The notes under the pieces were generated by a model. The model was not told the DNA's origin, did no database searches, and was given only the letters and a program-made list of their open reading frames with translations. From Haloarchaeobius sp. FL176 (lineage in GTDB: Archaea > Halobacteriota > Halobacteria > Halobacteriales > Natrialbaceae): 64,000 nt of DNA. The position numbers and the translations under genes were made by a program. The DNA is taken from assembly GCF_024609245.1 (NCBI RefSeq), contig NZ_JANJYH010000003.1:186001-250000 (forward strand). The letters run 5' to 3'. Below, piece by piece: positions 1 through 8,556 of the stretch (its first letter is position 1; each line of letters begins with the position of its first letter).

Positions 1-51
1 AACACCTGCTCTTCGGCCATGCCCGAACCTCGCCGGTCCGCTACTAAATCC

Positions 52-507
52 TTACCCACTGTCATGGACGCGTTCGTGACAGATGGGACAGAGGGCGACC
101 ACGTTGTGGACGTGTCGGTGGCCGCTCGCTGCGGTGGAGACGACGGCGTGGCGGTGCAACCCGTCACCGACGACGAGCGCTTCCCGGACACCACAGCCCC
201 GGCAGCGACCGTCGTCGCGCTCGAGTACGACCGCACGGTCCACCGGAAGGCCATCGCAGTCGGCTCGGGAGCCACCGGTGGTCCGGTCGGCTCCACAGCC
301 CTCACAGAGGGGGATTGCGTTCCGCTCGTCGTCGCCGCCGGGGACGATGGCCCGCTCACGGGCCCCGTCGTTCCCGCAGTTACGGCAGGTCCCCGACGAC
401 AGTGCCGGTTCGTGCCTGCGCCCGATGCGACCCACCTCGGCGACCGCTCGAACCGCCAGACCGACGTTCACCGACGCGAGCTCCGTCACTCGTTCTCTCG
501 CACCCAT
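52..507 (-). CDS. HNH-type zinc protein with duplicated module
   Basis: A 151-residue protein with an HNH nuclease-like C-terminal half: Cys102/Cys105, His118 and His120, then His130, His132, His134-Asn135, Cys140/Cys143-His144 and His148. This is the treble-clef pattern of HNH endonucleases. The N-terminal half repeats the spacing (Cys41/Cys44 and Cys68/Cys71) but lacks the histidines, so it looks like a degenerate first copy that keeps only zinc binding. HNH proteins of this size act on DNA or are zinc-binding adaptors; the actual role here is unknown. An AT-rich TATA-like element at about 532-540 fits a leaderless start at 507. Confidence 0.75.
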   Translation of the reverse strand: MGARERVTELASVNVGLAVRAVAEVGRIGRRHEPALSSGTCRNCGNDGARERAIVPGGDDERNAIPLCEGCGADRTTGGSRADCDGLPVDRAVVLERDDGRCRGCGVREALVVGDGLHRHAVVSTAASGHRHVHNVVALCPICHERVHDSG

Positions 508-531
508 CGGGTTTTATTCCGGAGTTCGCCG

Positions 532-540
532 ACTTAATTA
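532..540 (-). promoter_or_regulatory. TATA-like box of the HNH gene
   Basis: An AT-rich TTAATTA-type element lies about 26-33 bases upstream of the start at 507, the usual distance for a haloarchaeal leaderless transcript. It stands out from the GC-rich surroundings. Confidence 0.45.
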
Positions 541-581
541 TTTCCATTCGGATGGTGTTGAACGAAAATGCGGGTCCGCGT

Positions 582-1226
582 TCAGAGCGGCGCGACGAGG
601 TCGTCGAGCGCGGCCCGTGGGTCGTCGGCCTTCGCGACACCCGAGGCGAGCAGGACGCCAGTTGCACCGAGGTCGGACGCCGCCGCGAGGTCCGCCCCAG
701 TCGAGATGCCGGCACCACAGAACACGTCGACGTCGGAGTCGACCGCCGCCGCGGCCGCGACGGCGTCCTCGACGATGTCCGGGTCAGCCTGGCTGACGGG
801 CGTCCCGGTGCCGATGAGCTCCGGCGGCTCCACCGCGACGGCGTCGGGACCCAGCGCCGCGGCCGCGCCGACCTGAGCCGGGTTGTTCGCGCAGACGACG
901 GTCTCCAGCCCGGCGCGCTCGGCCGCGCGGACGGAGCCGTCGAGGTCGGCGAGCTTCACCCGGTACTCGGAGTGATTGACCAGAGTGCCCGTCGCACCTG
1001 CGTCCGCGACAGTCCCGGCGAGCGTGTGGCCGGTCTGGCTCCCGGGGTCGACGGGGTCGACGTGCTGGCCCCAGGTCTCGACGCCGGTCTCCGCGACCGC
1101 CTCGAGGTGGGCCGCCTGCGGTGCGACGGCGATACGGACACCACTGTCGTCGGCCGCGTTCGCCGCCGCGGTCGCGACTTCGACGGGGTCACACGGGTAC
1201 GCCTTCAGGTTGACGAGGACGAACAT
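582..1226 (-). CDS. tpiA: triosephosphate isomerase
   Basis: Interconverts dihydroxyacetone phosphate and glyceraldehyde 3-phosphate in the cytoplasm (glycolysis and gluconeogenesis). The 214-residue length matches the short archaeal TIM form. Visible catalytic residues are Asn6/Lys8 in the first strand, His85 in the NHSEY motif and Glu133 in [11 protein letters not shown], followed by the phosphate-binding CGAGIS loop. The reading frame is open much further upstream (to 1724), but that part has no TIM similarity and overlaps the neighbouring gene. The start MFVLVN at 1226 puts Lys8 in the expected place. Confidence 0.95.
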   Translation of the reverse strand: MFVLVNLKAYPCDPVEVATAAANAADDSGVRIAVAPQAAHLEAVAETGVETWGQHVDPVDPGSQTGHTLAGTVADAGATGTLVNHSEYRVKLADLDGSVRAAERAGLETVVCANNPAQVGAAAALGPDAVAVEPPELIGTGTPVSQADPDIVEDAVAAAAAVDSDVDVFCGAGISTGADLAAASDLGATGVLLASGVAKADDPRAALDDLVAPL

Positions 1227-1341
1227 ACCGAAACCGGGTCGCGCTGCGACCAAAAGCGTGTCTCTTCGCGTAACGTTGCTGTTGGGGGCCGTCGCAGTCT
1301 CGCGTGAGCGAAGACTACGACGCCGGGTAAAGAACGCCGGT

Positions 1342-1740
1342 TCAGTCGTTACAGCAGCCACTCGCCTCCTCGGCGAAGTCGAGGCCGAGCTCGGACGAGA
1401 TGGTGCTGTTGACGCGCTCCAGACGTGCGTCCAGCTCGTTCTGCGCCTCGAGGTACTCCGCCATGACGGGGATGTCGTGGAGCTCATCCTGCGTCTCCTG
1501 AAGCTCTTCGAGGTCCTCCTGGGACGCCTGTCCGGTCTGGCGCGCGAGCATGAACTCCTGACGCACCTGCTCGAACTCCTCGATCTTCGCCTGGGCTTCT
1601 TCGCTGCCCTCCACGGCCGCCTGTGCCTCGTCGAACCGCTCGTACTCCGGGAGGTCACGCAGCGCGCGACCGAGCTCGCGAGCTCGCTGCTCGACAGAAT
1701 CCGACGCCTCGGTGCTCTCACCACTTGTCTCGATGCTCAT
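1342..1740 (-). CDS. YlbF-like helical protein
   Basis: A 132-residue, highly charged, almost entirely helical protein resembling the YlbF/YmcA family (DUF964). In Bacillus these proteins form a complex that affects RNA processing and competence; in haloarchaea the role is not established. The C-terminus ends in a Cys-Cys pair (EASGCCND). An in-frame ATG lies further upstream (1812), but MSIETSGES at 1740 is preferred because a GTTTCAAAC TATA-like element sits 24-32 bases upstream of it. It is divergent from the receiver-like gene at 1899. Confidence 0.7.
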   Translation of the reverse strand: MSIETSGESTEASDSVEQRARELGRALRDLPEYERFDEAQAAVEGSEEAQAKIEEFEQVRQEFMLARQTGQASQEDLEELQETQDELHDIPVMAEYLEAQNELDARLERVNSTISSELGLDFAEEASGCCND

Positions 1741-1763
1741 GCCCGTCGCTTGGGAGCGGACGT

Positions 1764-1772
1764 GTTTCAAAC
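1764..1772 (-). promoter_or_regulatory. TATA-like element of the YlbF-like gene
   Basis: The element GTTTCAAAC is centred about 27 bases upstream of the start at 1740, consistent with leaderless transcription. It is itself palindromic. Confidence 0.4.
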
Positions 1773-1817
1773 TGCCGGAGCGCCGACGTTCTCGCAGGAT
1801 TCTGCGTTTCAATCCGC

Positions 1818-1856
1818 TTGAAGGGACGTTGAACGGTTTGAACGACCGTTGAACGG
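1818..1856. promoter_or_regulatory. Helically phased TTGAA repeats in a divergent promoter
   Basis: Four copies of TTGAA begin at 1818, 1829, 1838 and 1849, that is, spaced 11, 9 and 11 bases, so they fall on one face of the helix. The outer two full copies read CGTTGAACGG (1827-1836 and 1847-1856), exactly 20 bases apart. They lie 43-81 bases before the receiver-like gene at 1899 and on the far side of the YlbF-like promoter. This looks like a cooperative operator, but no regulator is identified. Confidence 0.5.
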
Positions 1857-1898
1857 AATGAGTGGTTGATGTGTTTGTGGGACCGAGTGAAAGCTACG

Positions 1899-2405
1899 AT
1901 GTCACACCGGACCCCGATGGTACTCGTCGTCGCCGAGGAGGAGCTGACCCGTGAGCGGTACCGGTCGGCCCTCGAGAGCAGCCAGCACGACGTAGTCGCG
2001 ACGGGCGTCCTCGACGAGGTACTGGCGACCGCGAAACAGGCGTCGGTCGCGGCCGTCGCCGGGCCAGTCGAGAACTGGTCCCAGCGACGGCTGCTTCGGA
2101 CGCTCACCGAGCGTGCACCGGGCTGTGCGCTCGTCTCACTCGGCCGGGAGCAGCCGCCGGCGGGCCCACACGACGCCCATCTCGAGGCGCCGGTCGCCCC
2201 GCACGACTTCCGCGCGACGGTAACGCACCTCGCGACGCGTGCGGCCTACTTCGAGCAACTCGACGCGTTCGTCGCCGCAGCACGGCGTACTGCGGGGACG
2301 GACCCCGGTCGGCTCAGGCAGCTCAGAGACGAGACCCGCCGGCTTCAGGGTTCGTTCGACCCCACCGACTTCGAGGCCGCGTTCAGGCTCTTCGACGCCG
2401 TCTGA
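1899..2405 (+). CDS. Receiver-like protein with HalX-type C-terminus
   Basis: A 168-residue protein. The N-terminal part (about residues 7-110) has the strand-helix rhythm of a CheY-like receiver domain, starting VLVVAEEE where the acidic pocket should be. The usual phosphoacceptor strand reads AAVAGPVENW with no aspartate, so phosphorylation is doubtful. The C-terminal 50 residues (YFEQLDAFVAAAR onward) resemble the haloarchaeal HalX domain that follows receivers. No DNA-binding domain is visible. The start at ATG 1899 (MSHRTPM) is chosen over the upstream in-frame ATGs because the receiver fold begins directly after it. Confidence 0.65.
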   Translation: MSHRTPMVLVVAEEELTRERYRSALESSQHDVVATGVLDEVLATAKQASVAAVAGPVENWSQRRLLRTLTERAPGCALVSLGREQPPAGPHDAHLEAPVAPHDFRATVTHLATRAAYFEQLDAFVAAARRTAGTDPGRLRQLRDETRRLQGSFDPTDFEAAFRLFDAV

Positions 2406-2447
2406 CCCGTTCCCGCCCGTTTTCTCGGCCGTCCAGAACCGTCGAAG

Positions 2448-2468
2448 TTAACCGTCCGTGACGGTTAA
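2448..2468. promoter_or_regulatory. Perfect palindrome over the dph2 promoter
   Basis: TTAACCGTC (2448-2456), a 3-base spacer, then the exact reverse complement GACGGTTAA (2460-2468), ending 9 bases before the dph2 ATG. The left arm coincides with where the TATA box should be (about 26 bases upstream of 2478). It could be an operator or a palindromic TATA region. Confidence 0.55.
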
Positions 2469-2477
2469 TCCGCTCCA

Positions 2478-3515
2478 ATGAGCCAGGAATCGTACTCCGA
2501 GGGCGACCTCCGGAACACCGGGATGTCCCTCAAGCACGACCGCGAGTGGGACTACGAACTCGACCGCATCGTCGACGCGGTCGAGGAGCGCGACGCAGAC
2601 AAGGTCGGCCTCCAGTTCCCTGAGGGGCTGAAACGACGCGGCCCGAGGGTCGCCGACGACCTCCGCGAGATCCTCCCGGAGGACGTGACCGTCCTCATCT
2701 CCGGGCAGCCCTGTTACGGCGCGTGCGACCTCGACACCTACCTGATGCGCCGGACCGACGTGTTCGTCCACTTCGGTCACTCACCGATGAAGGAGTCGGA
2801 CAAGATCATCTACGTCCCCCTCTTCTCCAACGTCGAGGTCCTCCCGAGCGTCGACCGCGCCATCGACGAGGAGCTCGAGGGAGACGACGTCGGCCTCGTG
2901 ACCACCGCCCAGCACATGAACCGCTTCGAGGAGATGCGCGAGCACCTCGAGGACGCCGGCTACACCGTCCACACCCGAAAGGGCGACGACCGGCTCACCC
3001 ACGAGGGCCAGGTTCTCGGGTGCAACTACGCCTCCGCGGACATCGACGCCGACCAGATCCTCTACGTGGGCGGTGGCAAGTTCCACCCCCTCGGGCTGGC
3101 GATGGAGCACCCCGACAAGAAGGTCGTCATCGCGGACCCCGTCAACAACGTGCTCACCATCGCCGACACGGAGAAATTCATGAAGCAGCGCTACGCCTCC
3201 GTCCACAAGGCGATGGACGCCGAGAAGTTCGGCGTCATCTTCTGTACGAAGATCGGCCAGGGTCGCTGGGACCAGGCCGAGGAGATCGTCGACAACAACG
3301 ACAACGCCTACCTCATCACCATGGACGAGGTCACTCCGGACCGGCTCCGGAACTTCGACATGGACGCCTTCGTCAACACGGGCTGTCCGCGCATCACGAC
3401 CGACGACGGCCCGCAGTTCCACAAGCCGATGCTCACGCCCCAGGAGTACCGCATCGCCATCGGCGAGGAACCGCTGGACGCCCTGGAGTTCGACACGTTC
3501 CACGGGACGTGGTGA
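2478..3515 (+). CDS. dph2: Diphthamide synthase subunit Dph2
   Basis: Archaeal Dph2 (2-(3-amino-3-carboxypropyl)histidine synthase) carries out the first step of diphthamide synthesis on elongation factor 2. It uses a [4Fe-4S] cluster to cleave S-adenosylmethionine to a 3-amino-3-carboxypropyl radical. The 345-residue length is typical, and the three cluster cysteines are present: Cys79 (in QPCYGACD; Cys83 is nearby), Cys182 (in LGCNYAS) and Cys303 (in NTGCPRI). The start MSQESYSEG has a palindrome directly upstream. The gene stands alone between the receiver-like gene and rpoL. Confidence 0.95.
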   Translation: MSQESYSEGDLRNTGMSLKHDREWDYELDRIVDAVEERDADKVGLQFPEGLKRRGPRVADDLREILPEDVTVLISGQPCYGACDLDTYLMRRTDVFVHFGHSPMKESDKIIYVPLFSNVEVLPSVDRAIDEELEGDDVGLVTTAQHMNRFEEMREHLEDAGYTVHTRKGDDRLTHEGQVLGCNYASADIDADQILYVGGGKFHPLGLAMEHPDKKVVIADPVNNVLTIADTEKFMKQRYASVHKAMDAEKFGVIFCTKIGQGRWDQAEEIVDNNDNAYLITMDEVTPDRLRNFDMDAFVNTGCPRITTDDGPQFHKPMLTPQEYRIAIGEEPLDALEFDTFHGTW

Positions 3516-3585
3516 CTACGGTACGTTTCTCGATTGGTGGAGATGGCTGCCCTCGGTTTCTCGAACGTTAACTAGCCGACTGGCC

Positions 3586-3785
3586 CGCGGCTGGCGAGAC
3601 GCGCGAGCGAAGCTCTCGCGAGTCTGCGCACATCGCGCTCAGGCGCCAGGCACGAGGAGCGCAGTTGCGTCTCCGTGAACGAGGCGAACGGAGGCCAGCG
3701 AGGCGAACGTAGTGAGTCTCGCGTGGTCCTGAGAGCCGAGCACCTCGGAGCGTTCTGGTTGGTTGCGGTTCTGAAAAGTCCCACA
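3586..3785 (+). repeat. Dispersed intergenic repeat, copy R1
   Basis: This fills most of the 399-base gap between dph2 and rpoL. It shares three modules, in the same order, with the copy at 21.7 kb: a CTGGCGAGAC...CGCGAGCG block (3586-3609), CGAGGAGCGCAG (3653-3664) and a TTCTGGTTG...GCGGTTCTG block (about 3752-3775). R1 is the most diverged of the three copies. The rest of the gap (3516-3585) shows nothing recognisable, and no open reading frame here has coding character. Confidence 0.6.
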
Positions 3786-3883
3786 GCCGACAGCGCTTCT
3801 CAGCCGTTCACGCTCGAATCTAGCTCACCGTCCCTATCTCGACGCCCTCCCGAAACCGACTCCGATGCGCTCGGTTCCGAAAC

Positions 3884-3892
3884 CTGTAAACG
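3884..3892 (+). promoter_or_regulatory. rpoL TATA-like box
   Basis: CTGTAAACG is centred 27 bases before the ATG at 3915, which predicts a leaderless transcript. Confidence 0.45.
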
Positions 3893-3914
3893 CGCCGGAC
3901 GACCACGAAGGCAC

Positions 3915-4199
3915 ATGGAACTCACCGTCACGGAGAACCTCGAGCAGGAACTCCGCGTCGAGATCGCAGGCGAGGACCACACGTTCATGAACGTCCTCAA
4001 GGGCGCGCTGCTGGAGATGGAGGGCGTCGCCGCCGCGACCTACGACGTGAACCCCGAGCAGTCCGGTGGACAGACAGAGCCCATCCTCACGGTCAAGACA
4101 GAGGACGGCGTCGACCCCATCGACGCGCTCAAGCACGGCGCCCAGCGCGTACAGGAGAAGACCGACGCGTTCCGCAACGCGTTCGAGCAGGCAGCCTGA
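3915..4199 (+). CDS. rpoL: RNA polymerase subunit Rpo11 (RpoL)
   Basis: This 94-residue subunit pairs with Rpo3 (RpoD) to form the assembly platform of archaeal RNA polymerase, the counterpart of the bacterial alpha dimer and eukaryotic Rpb3/Rpb11. The family signature is clear: an N-terminal strand-turn, then the DHTFMNVLKGALL helix, a central YDVNPE...EPILTVKT segment and a C-terminal amphipathic helix. The frame is open upstream, but MELTVTE at 3915 is the conserved N-terminus and has a TATA-like box at the right distance. It is convergent with the zinc-ribbon/CAP gene. Confidence 0.95.
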   Translation: MELTVTENLEQELRVEIAGEDHTFMNVLKGALLEMEGVAAATYDVNPEQSGGQTEPILTVKTEDGVDPIDALKHGAQRVQEKTDAFRNAFEQAA

Positions 4200-4224
4200 T
4201 TCTCGGCTCTGTTCTCGCCGCGCC

Positions 4225-5013
4225 TCAACAGACCGCGTAGGCGGCGTATATCCGCCCGTCAGGAGCGACGTGCACGTCGACTCCGTGGGCGTCAGTGGCG
4301 TCCTCGATGGCCGCCGAGCTGTCGGCCTCGGCGACGAGCGCGTCGAACAGCGCCCGCGCGGCGGCCGACTCGTTCTCGAAGTCGTCGATGGTCGTACCAC
4401 CGCCGTCAGTCGAGCCGAGCAAGAGGATCGCGGGCTGGCAGTCCGGCGAGAAGTCCCGCAGTCCGCCACGCACGGACCCACCGTCGTACTCCCCCGCGAC
4501 TTGCCGCTGGGTGGCGAACGTCGCCATGTCCGCGAGCGTATCGTCGCGGGCGAGGGCGTCCTCGCCGCGTTCGGCGCGATACCCGTCGACGCGGTCCAGA
4601 ATCCCCGACTCGACGCCGGAGAGGTTCAGCCCGCCGGCCTCGTCGGCCGAGCCGGGAGTATCGACGACGCGCGGGCCGTTCAGCGCCACGTCGAGGTCCT
4701 CCGGAAGCGGGACGACACCCGTCGCGAACAGCGCCACGACTATCGCGACGACGAGGAAGAGGGGAACCAGCGGCTTCGCGAGCTGGGCGTAGCCCGGCAC
4801 CGATATCTCGTCGTCGATGTCGCTGTAGTCGGGGCGGCGCTGTTCGAGGTCCATCCCGCCGCAGCGCGGACAGGGCGGGTTGTTCTTGGCGGACTGGCGG
4901 CCGCAGTCGGAGCACACCCAGACGAAGCCGGTGTACTCGCCGCTCTCGCTCCCGCACTCGTCGCAGGGCGGCGAGGTCGATACCGTCCCACAGTCGTCGC
5001 ACTCCCACGCCAT
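4225..5013 (-). CDS. Zinc-ribbon / membrane / CAP-like protein (copy 1)
   Basis: A 262-residue protein with two N-terminal zinc ribbons (Cys5/8/17/20 and Cys34/37/48/51), a single membrane helix at about 82-104 and a C-terminal domain that would lie outside the cell. The outer part starts with a helix pattern like the CAP/SCP-PR1 family (ILDRVDGYRAERG..L..D..L..MATFA) and ends VDVHVAPDGRIYAAYAVC. The usual CAP histidine/GEN signature is not evident, so the CAP assignment is tentative. It is a tandem paralogue of the gene at 5080-5889, with every zinc cysteine at the same position. Function is unknown; the topology suggests coupling of an outside domain to an intracellular zinc module. Confidence 0.7.
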   Translation of the reverse strand: MAWECDDCGTVSTSPPCDECGSESGEYTGFVWVCSDCGRQSAKNNPPCPRCGGMDLEQRRPDYSDIDDEISVPGYAQLAKPLVPLFLVVAIVVALFATGVVPLPEDLDVALNGPRVVDTPGSADEAGGLNLSGVESGILDRVDGYRAERGEDALARDDTLADMATFATQRQVAGEYDGGSVRGGLRDFSPDCQPAILLLGSTDGGGTTIDDFENESAAARALFDALVAEADSSAAIEDATDAHGVDVHVAPDGRIYAAYAVC

Positions 5014-5079
5014 CTATCGCTAGCTTCGGTCGCGCAGGAAAGTAGTTGCCGGTGGCTGAATCGACGACCGTGTGGCCAG

Positions 5080-5889
5080 TCAACAGACGGCGTGGATAGC
5101 CCATATCGTCCCGTCGGGGGCGACGTGAACGTCGACGCCGTAGCCGTATCGCGCCTCCTCGACGGCCATCCAGGCACCGGATTCGCGGGCGACCTTCTCG
5201 ACGAGGGCCCGGGCGAGTTCGTCCTCGCTCTCGAAGTCGTCGATGTCGGGCGTGAGGGTGCCAGTGTTCGAGGACGACGAGATGAGGAGCGTCACCCGCC
5301 GTTGACAGCCGATGGAGATGTCCTCGCTCGACCCGTGGACCGTCCCGCCGTCGTAGTTGTCGACGACCCGGTTGCGGTTCTCGAACGTCGCGAGGTCGTC
5401 CAGCCCCGAACGTATCGAGAGCGGTTCGAGACCGTCGGCCTCGCGACGGTCGTTGACTCGCTCGTGGACCATCGACTCGACGGATTCGAGGTCCATCCCG
5501 TTCGCGGTGTCGGCCTGCCCGGGCACGGTCGAGACGTGTGGTCCCTGTCCGCTCATCGCGTTCATCAGGGGACTCGGCACCGAGACGACGCCGCCGAAGA
5601 CGAGCACGCCGACGAGGGCGAGGATGCCCAGAACCGGGAGTGCGGGCTTGGCGAGTTCGAGATAGCTCGGCCCGGCGAGTTCGTCGTTGTCGAGTGCGAG
5701 GTAGTCCGGCGGGCGCTTCTCGAACTGCATCGTCCCACAGCGCGAGCAGGGCGGGTTGTGGCGGGACTGCTGTTTCCCGCAGCCGGTACAGACCCAAACG
5801 AACCGGTCCCAGTTCCCGGACTCCGACCCACAGGCGTCACAGGGTGGCTCGTCTGTCGTCTCCCCGCAGTCGCCGCACTCCCACGTCAT
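5080..5889 (-). CDS. Zinc-ribbon / membrane / CAP-like protein (copy 2)
   Basis: A 269-residue paralogue of the downstream gene, 66 bases away on the same strand. The eight zinc-ribbon cysteines sit at identical positions (5, 8, 17, 20, 34, 37, 48, 51). One membrane helix (about 83-105) follows, then the CAP-like outer domain with MVHERVNDRREADG...LDDLATFE and the C-terminal YGVDVHVAPDGTIWAIHAVC. The two copies have diverged most in the linker and the middle of the outer domain. The paired arrangement and shared orientation point to a tandem duplication; the two may be co-transcribed. Function is unknown. Confidence 0.7.
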   Translation of the reverse strand: MTWECGDCGETTDEPPCDACGSESGNWDRFVWVCTGCGKQQSRHNPPCSRCGTMQFEKRPPDYLALDNDELAGPSYLELAKPALPVLGILALVGVLVFGGVVSVPSPLMNAMSGQGPHVSTVPGQADTANGMDLESVESMVHERVNDRREADGLEPLSIRSGLDDLATFENRNRVVDNYDGGTVHGSSEDISIGCQRRVTLLISSSSNTGTLTPDIDDFESEDELARALVEKVARESGAWMAVEEARYGYGVDVHVAPDGTIWAIHAVC

Positions 5890-5978
5890 GTTCGAGCGGA
5901 GACATCCGACACGTGTAGAAAAACCTACTGATTCGCGGAGCGTTCGCCTCGGTTATGCGTGCGGGACGGCCGGAAACC

Positions 5979-6794
5979 CTACAGCCGCATCGGGACGCCC
6001 TGCTCGTCGAGGTACTCCTTCACCTCGGCGATGGAGTACTCGTCGAAGTGGAAGATGGAGGCGGCGAGGGCGGCGTCCGCACCGGCGTCGGTGAACACCT
6101 CGTGCATGTCCTCCGGGCCGCCACAGCCCGAGGAGGCGATGACGGGCGTGTCGACGGTGTCACAGACGGCACTCGTCAGTGGGATGTCGTAGCCGTCCTT
6201 CGTCCCGTCGGCGTCGATGGAGTTGACGAACAGTTCGCCAGCCCCGCGCTCGGCGGCCTCCTGTGCCCACTCAACCACGTCGCGCCCGGTGCCCTCGCGG
6301 CCGCCCTTGACGGTGCACTCGAACCAGCACGACTCCCCGTCGACCTGCGCGTAGTGCTCGCCCTGCTCGTCGTAGCGCCGGCGGGCGTCCACGCTGATGA
6401 CGATGCACTGGTTGCCGAACGAGCGCGCCCCGGCGTTCACCAGGTCCGGGTTCGCCAGCGCGCCGGAGTTGATGGACACCTTGTCGGCACCCGCCCGCAG
6501 CGTCTCCTTGATGTCGTCGGTCGTGCGGATGCCACCGCCGACGGTCAGCGGGATGAAGACCTCGTCCGCGACCGCGCTCACCGTGTCGAGCATCGTCTCG
6601 CGGCCCTCCGCCGACGCGGTGATGTCGAGGAAGACGAACTCGTCCGCGCCGGACTCGTTGTATCGGCGGGCCATCTCGACCGGGTCGCCCGTGTACGCGA
6701 GGTCCTCGAAGTTGACGCCCGTGTACACCGCCGCGTTGCCGTCCTCGTCCAGATCCACGTCGATGCAGGGGATGATGCGCTTCGTGAGTCCCAT
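5979..6794 (-). CDS. hisF: Imidazole glycerol phosphate synthase subunit HisF
   Basis: The cyclase subunit of IGP synthase. With HisH-derived ammonia it converts PRFAR to imidazole glycerol phosphate and AICAR (histidine biosynthesis). This is a 271-residue (beta/alpha)8 barrel with the family start [12 protein letters not shown], whose Asp12 is a catalytic acid, the phosphate loop GGGIRT and the second catalytic aspartate in ISVDARR. No other his gene lies in the window. A GAGG element 8 bases upstream of the ATG could serve as a Shine-Dalgarno site. Confidence 0.95.
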   Translation of the reverse strand: MGLTKRIIPCIDVDLDEDGNAAVYTGVNFEDLAYTGDPVEMARRYNESGADEFVFLDITASAEGRETMLDTVSAVADEVFIPLTVGGGIRTTDDIKETLRAGADKVSINSGALANPDLVNAGARSFGNQCIVISVDARRRYDEQGEHYAQVDGESCWFECTVKGGREGTGRDVVEWAQEAAERGAGELFVNSIDADGTKDGYDIPLTSAVCDTVDTPVIASSGCGGPEDMHEVFTDAGADAALAASIFHFDEYSIAEVKEYLDEQGVPMRL

Positions 6795-6931
6795 TTCCTA
6801 CCTCGGCGTTCGTGCCTCCCGGGTTTGACCGTTTCGACGGCGACATCGGTCGGGTTCGTGGTGTCCGCCAGCGCCGTGAGCGGTTCGGGAGGTTCGATAG
6901 TTTCAGGTAGTGCCTCCCACAATCCCCAGCC

Positions 6932-7126
6932 ATGAGCGAGGACACCGACAGCGTCGACGACGCACACGACGACCACGGACACGGCAGCGACCACTCCGAC
7001 GAGGAGCACGCGGGGCGCGTCACGTCGCCGATGCAGGAGTTCGAGACGAGCCAGGTCGCCTTCGGCGCGGTCGTCATGCTCGTCGGCGTCATCGTCACCA
7101 TCGGGCTGCCGGTGCTGCTGGGCTGA
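6932..7126 (+). CDS. Small haloarchaeal membrane protein
   Basis: A 64-residue protein with an Asp/His-rich N-terminal half (residues 1-30) and one membrane helix at about 43-62 (FGAVVMLVGVIVTIGLPVLL). I recall similar short proteins across haloarchaea (a DUF7550-like family), but no function. The TATA-like CGATAGTTTC at 6895-6904 places transcription start within a few bases of the ATG. It is divergent from hisF. Confidence 0.6.
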   Translation: MSEDTDSVDDAHDDHGHGSDHSDEEHAGRVTSPMQEFETSQVAFGAVVMLVGVIVTIGLPVLLG

Positions 7127-7282
7127 ATCAACGACGGACTCTTCTCCGGCAGAGCTACCTGACGTGGCCAGCGGCGGTTGCAGCGCGCATCGAACCGGCG
7201 ATGTTCTTCCTCGGTCGCGACGAGTTCTGCCTCGCGGGCGCGGAACCCGACGACTGGACGGGCGTTCGAGGGGGTTCGACGT

Positions 7283-8176
<894 letters not shown>

Positions 8177-8556
8177 GCACGGGGGTGGGGTCGGCCCCCG
8201 GAAATAGATTCGCTTCCGTGTTCGCCAGCTCGGTCTGCCGAGCCGATGGTTGCGCTCGCCGGGGACTGCAACAGCCAGGCCCTGATTGGTTCCACGATGC
8301 CCCAACCGACCACACGGCCAAGACAGCCCGCCCCGCTAGGCGCGTTGGTGTCGAGGAGGAGGAAGAGGAGGAGAGCTGGCGCGGTGCGGTCGCGGTCACA
8401 GTCGAGTGGGACCCTCTTGCTGTCGCGGTTCCAGCGGGTCCCACTGCTGCGCCAGGGTTCGGCCGTCGGCCGCCTTCCGACTCGAAACCTATCGACAGCA
8501 GGAACCGTTTTGGGTGTCCCACCCCAACATCGACCAACTTCGAGCCCCCCGACCGC
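8177..8556. other. 380-base divergent intergenic region (menB / dnaJ-like)
   Basis: No gene is supported here. The DnaJ frame is open through part of it, but that translation is low-complexity and Pro/Arg-rich. It holds a perfect 10-bp inverted repeat (8405-8414 and 8436-8445) and a 16-base GCGGTGCGGTCGCGGT (8381-8396) that also occurs, reversed, beside dispersed repeat R3 (29827-29842). Confidence 0.5.
8405..8445. repeat. Perfect inverted repeat upstream of the DnaJ-like gene
   Basis: AGTGGGACCC at 8405-8414 and GGGTCCCACT at 8436-8445 are exact reverse complements separated by 21 bases. They lie 111 bases upstream of the DnaJ-like start. This could be a regulatory site or a hairpin in a leader; nothing shows which. 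Confidence 0.45.

Noticed and set aside
1227-1724. Upstream extension of the triosephosphate isomerase frame
   Set aside because: Overlaps the YlbF-like gene and lacks TIM similarity; MFVLVN at 1226 is the family start.
8185-8556. Upstream extension of the DnaJ-like gene
   Set aside because: Low-complexity translation and an inverted repeat inside; the J domain starts at 8557.
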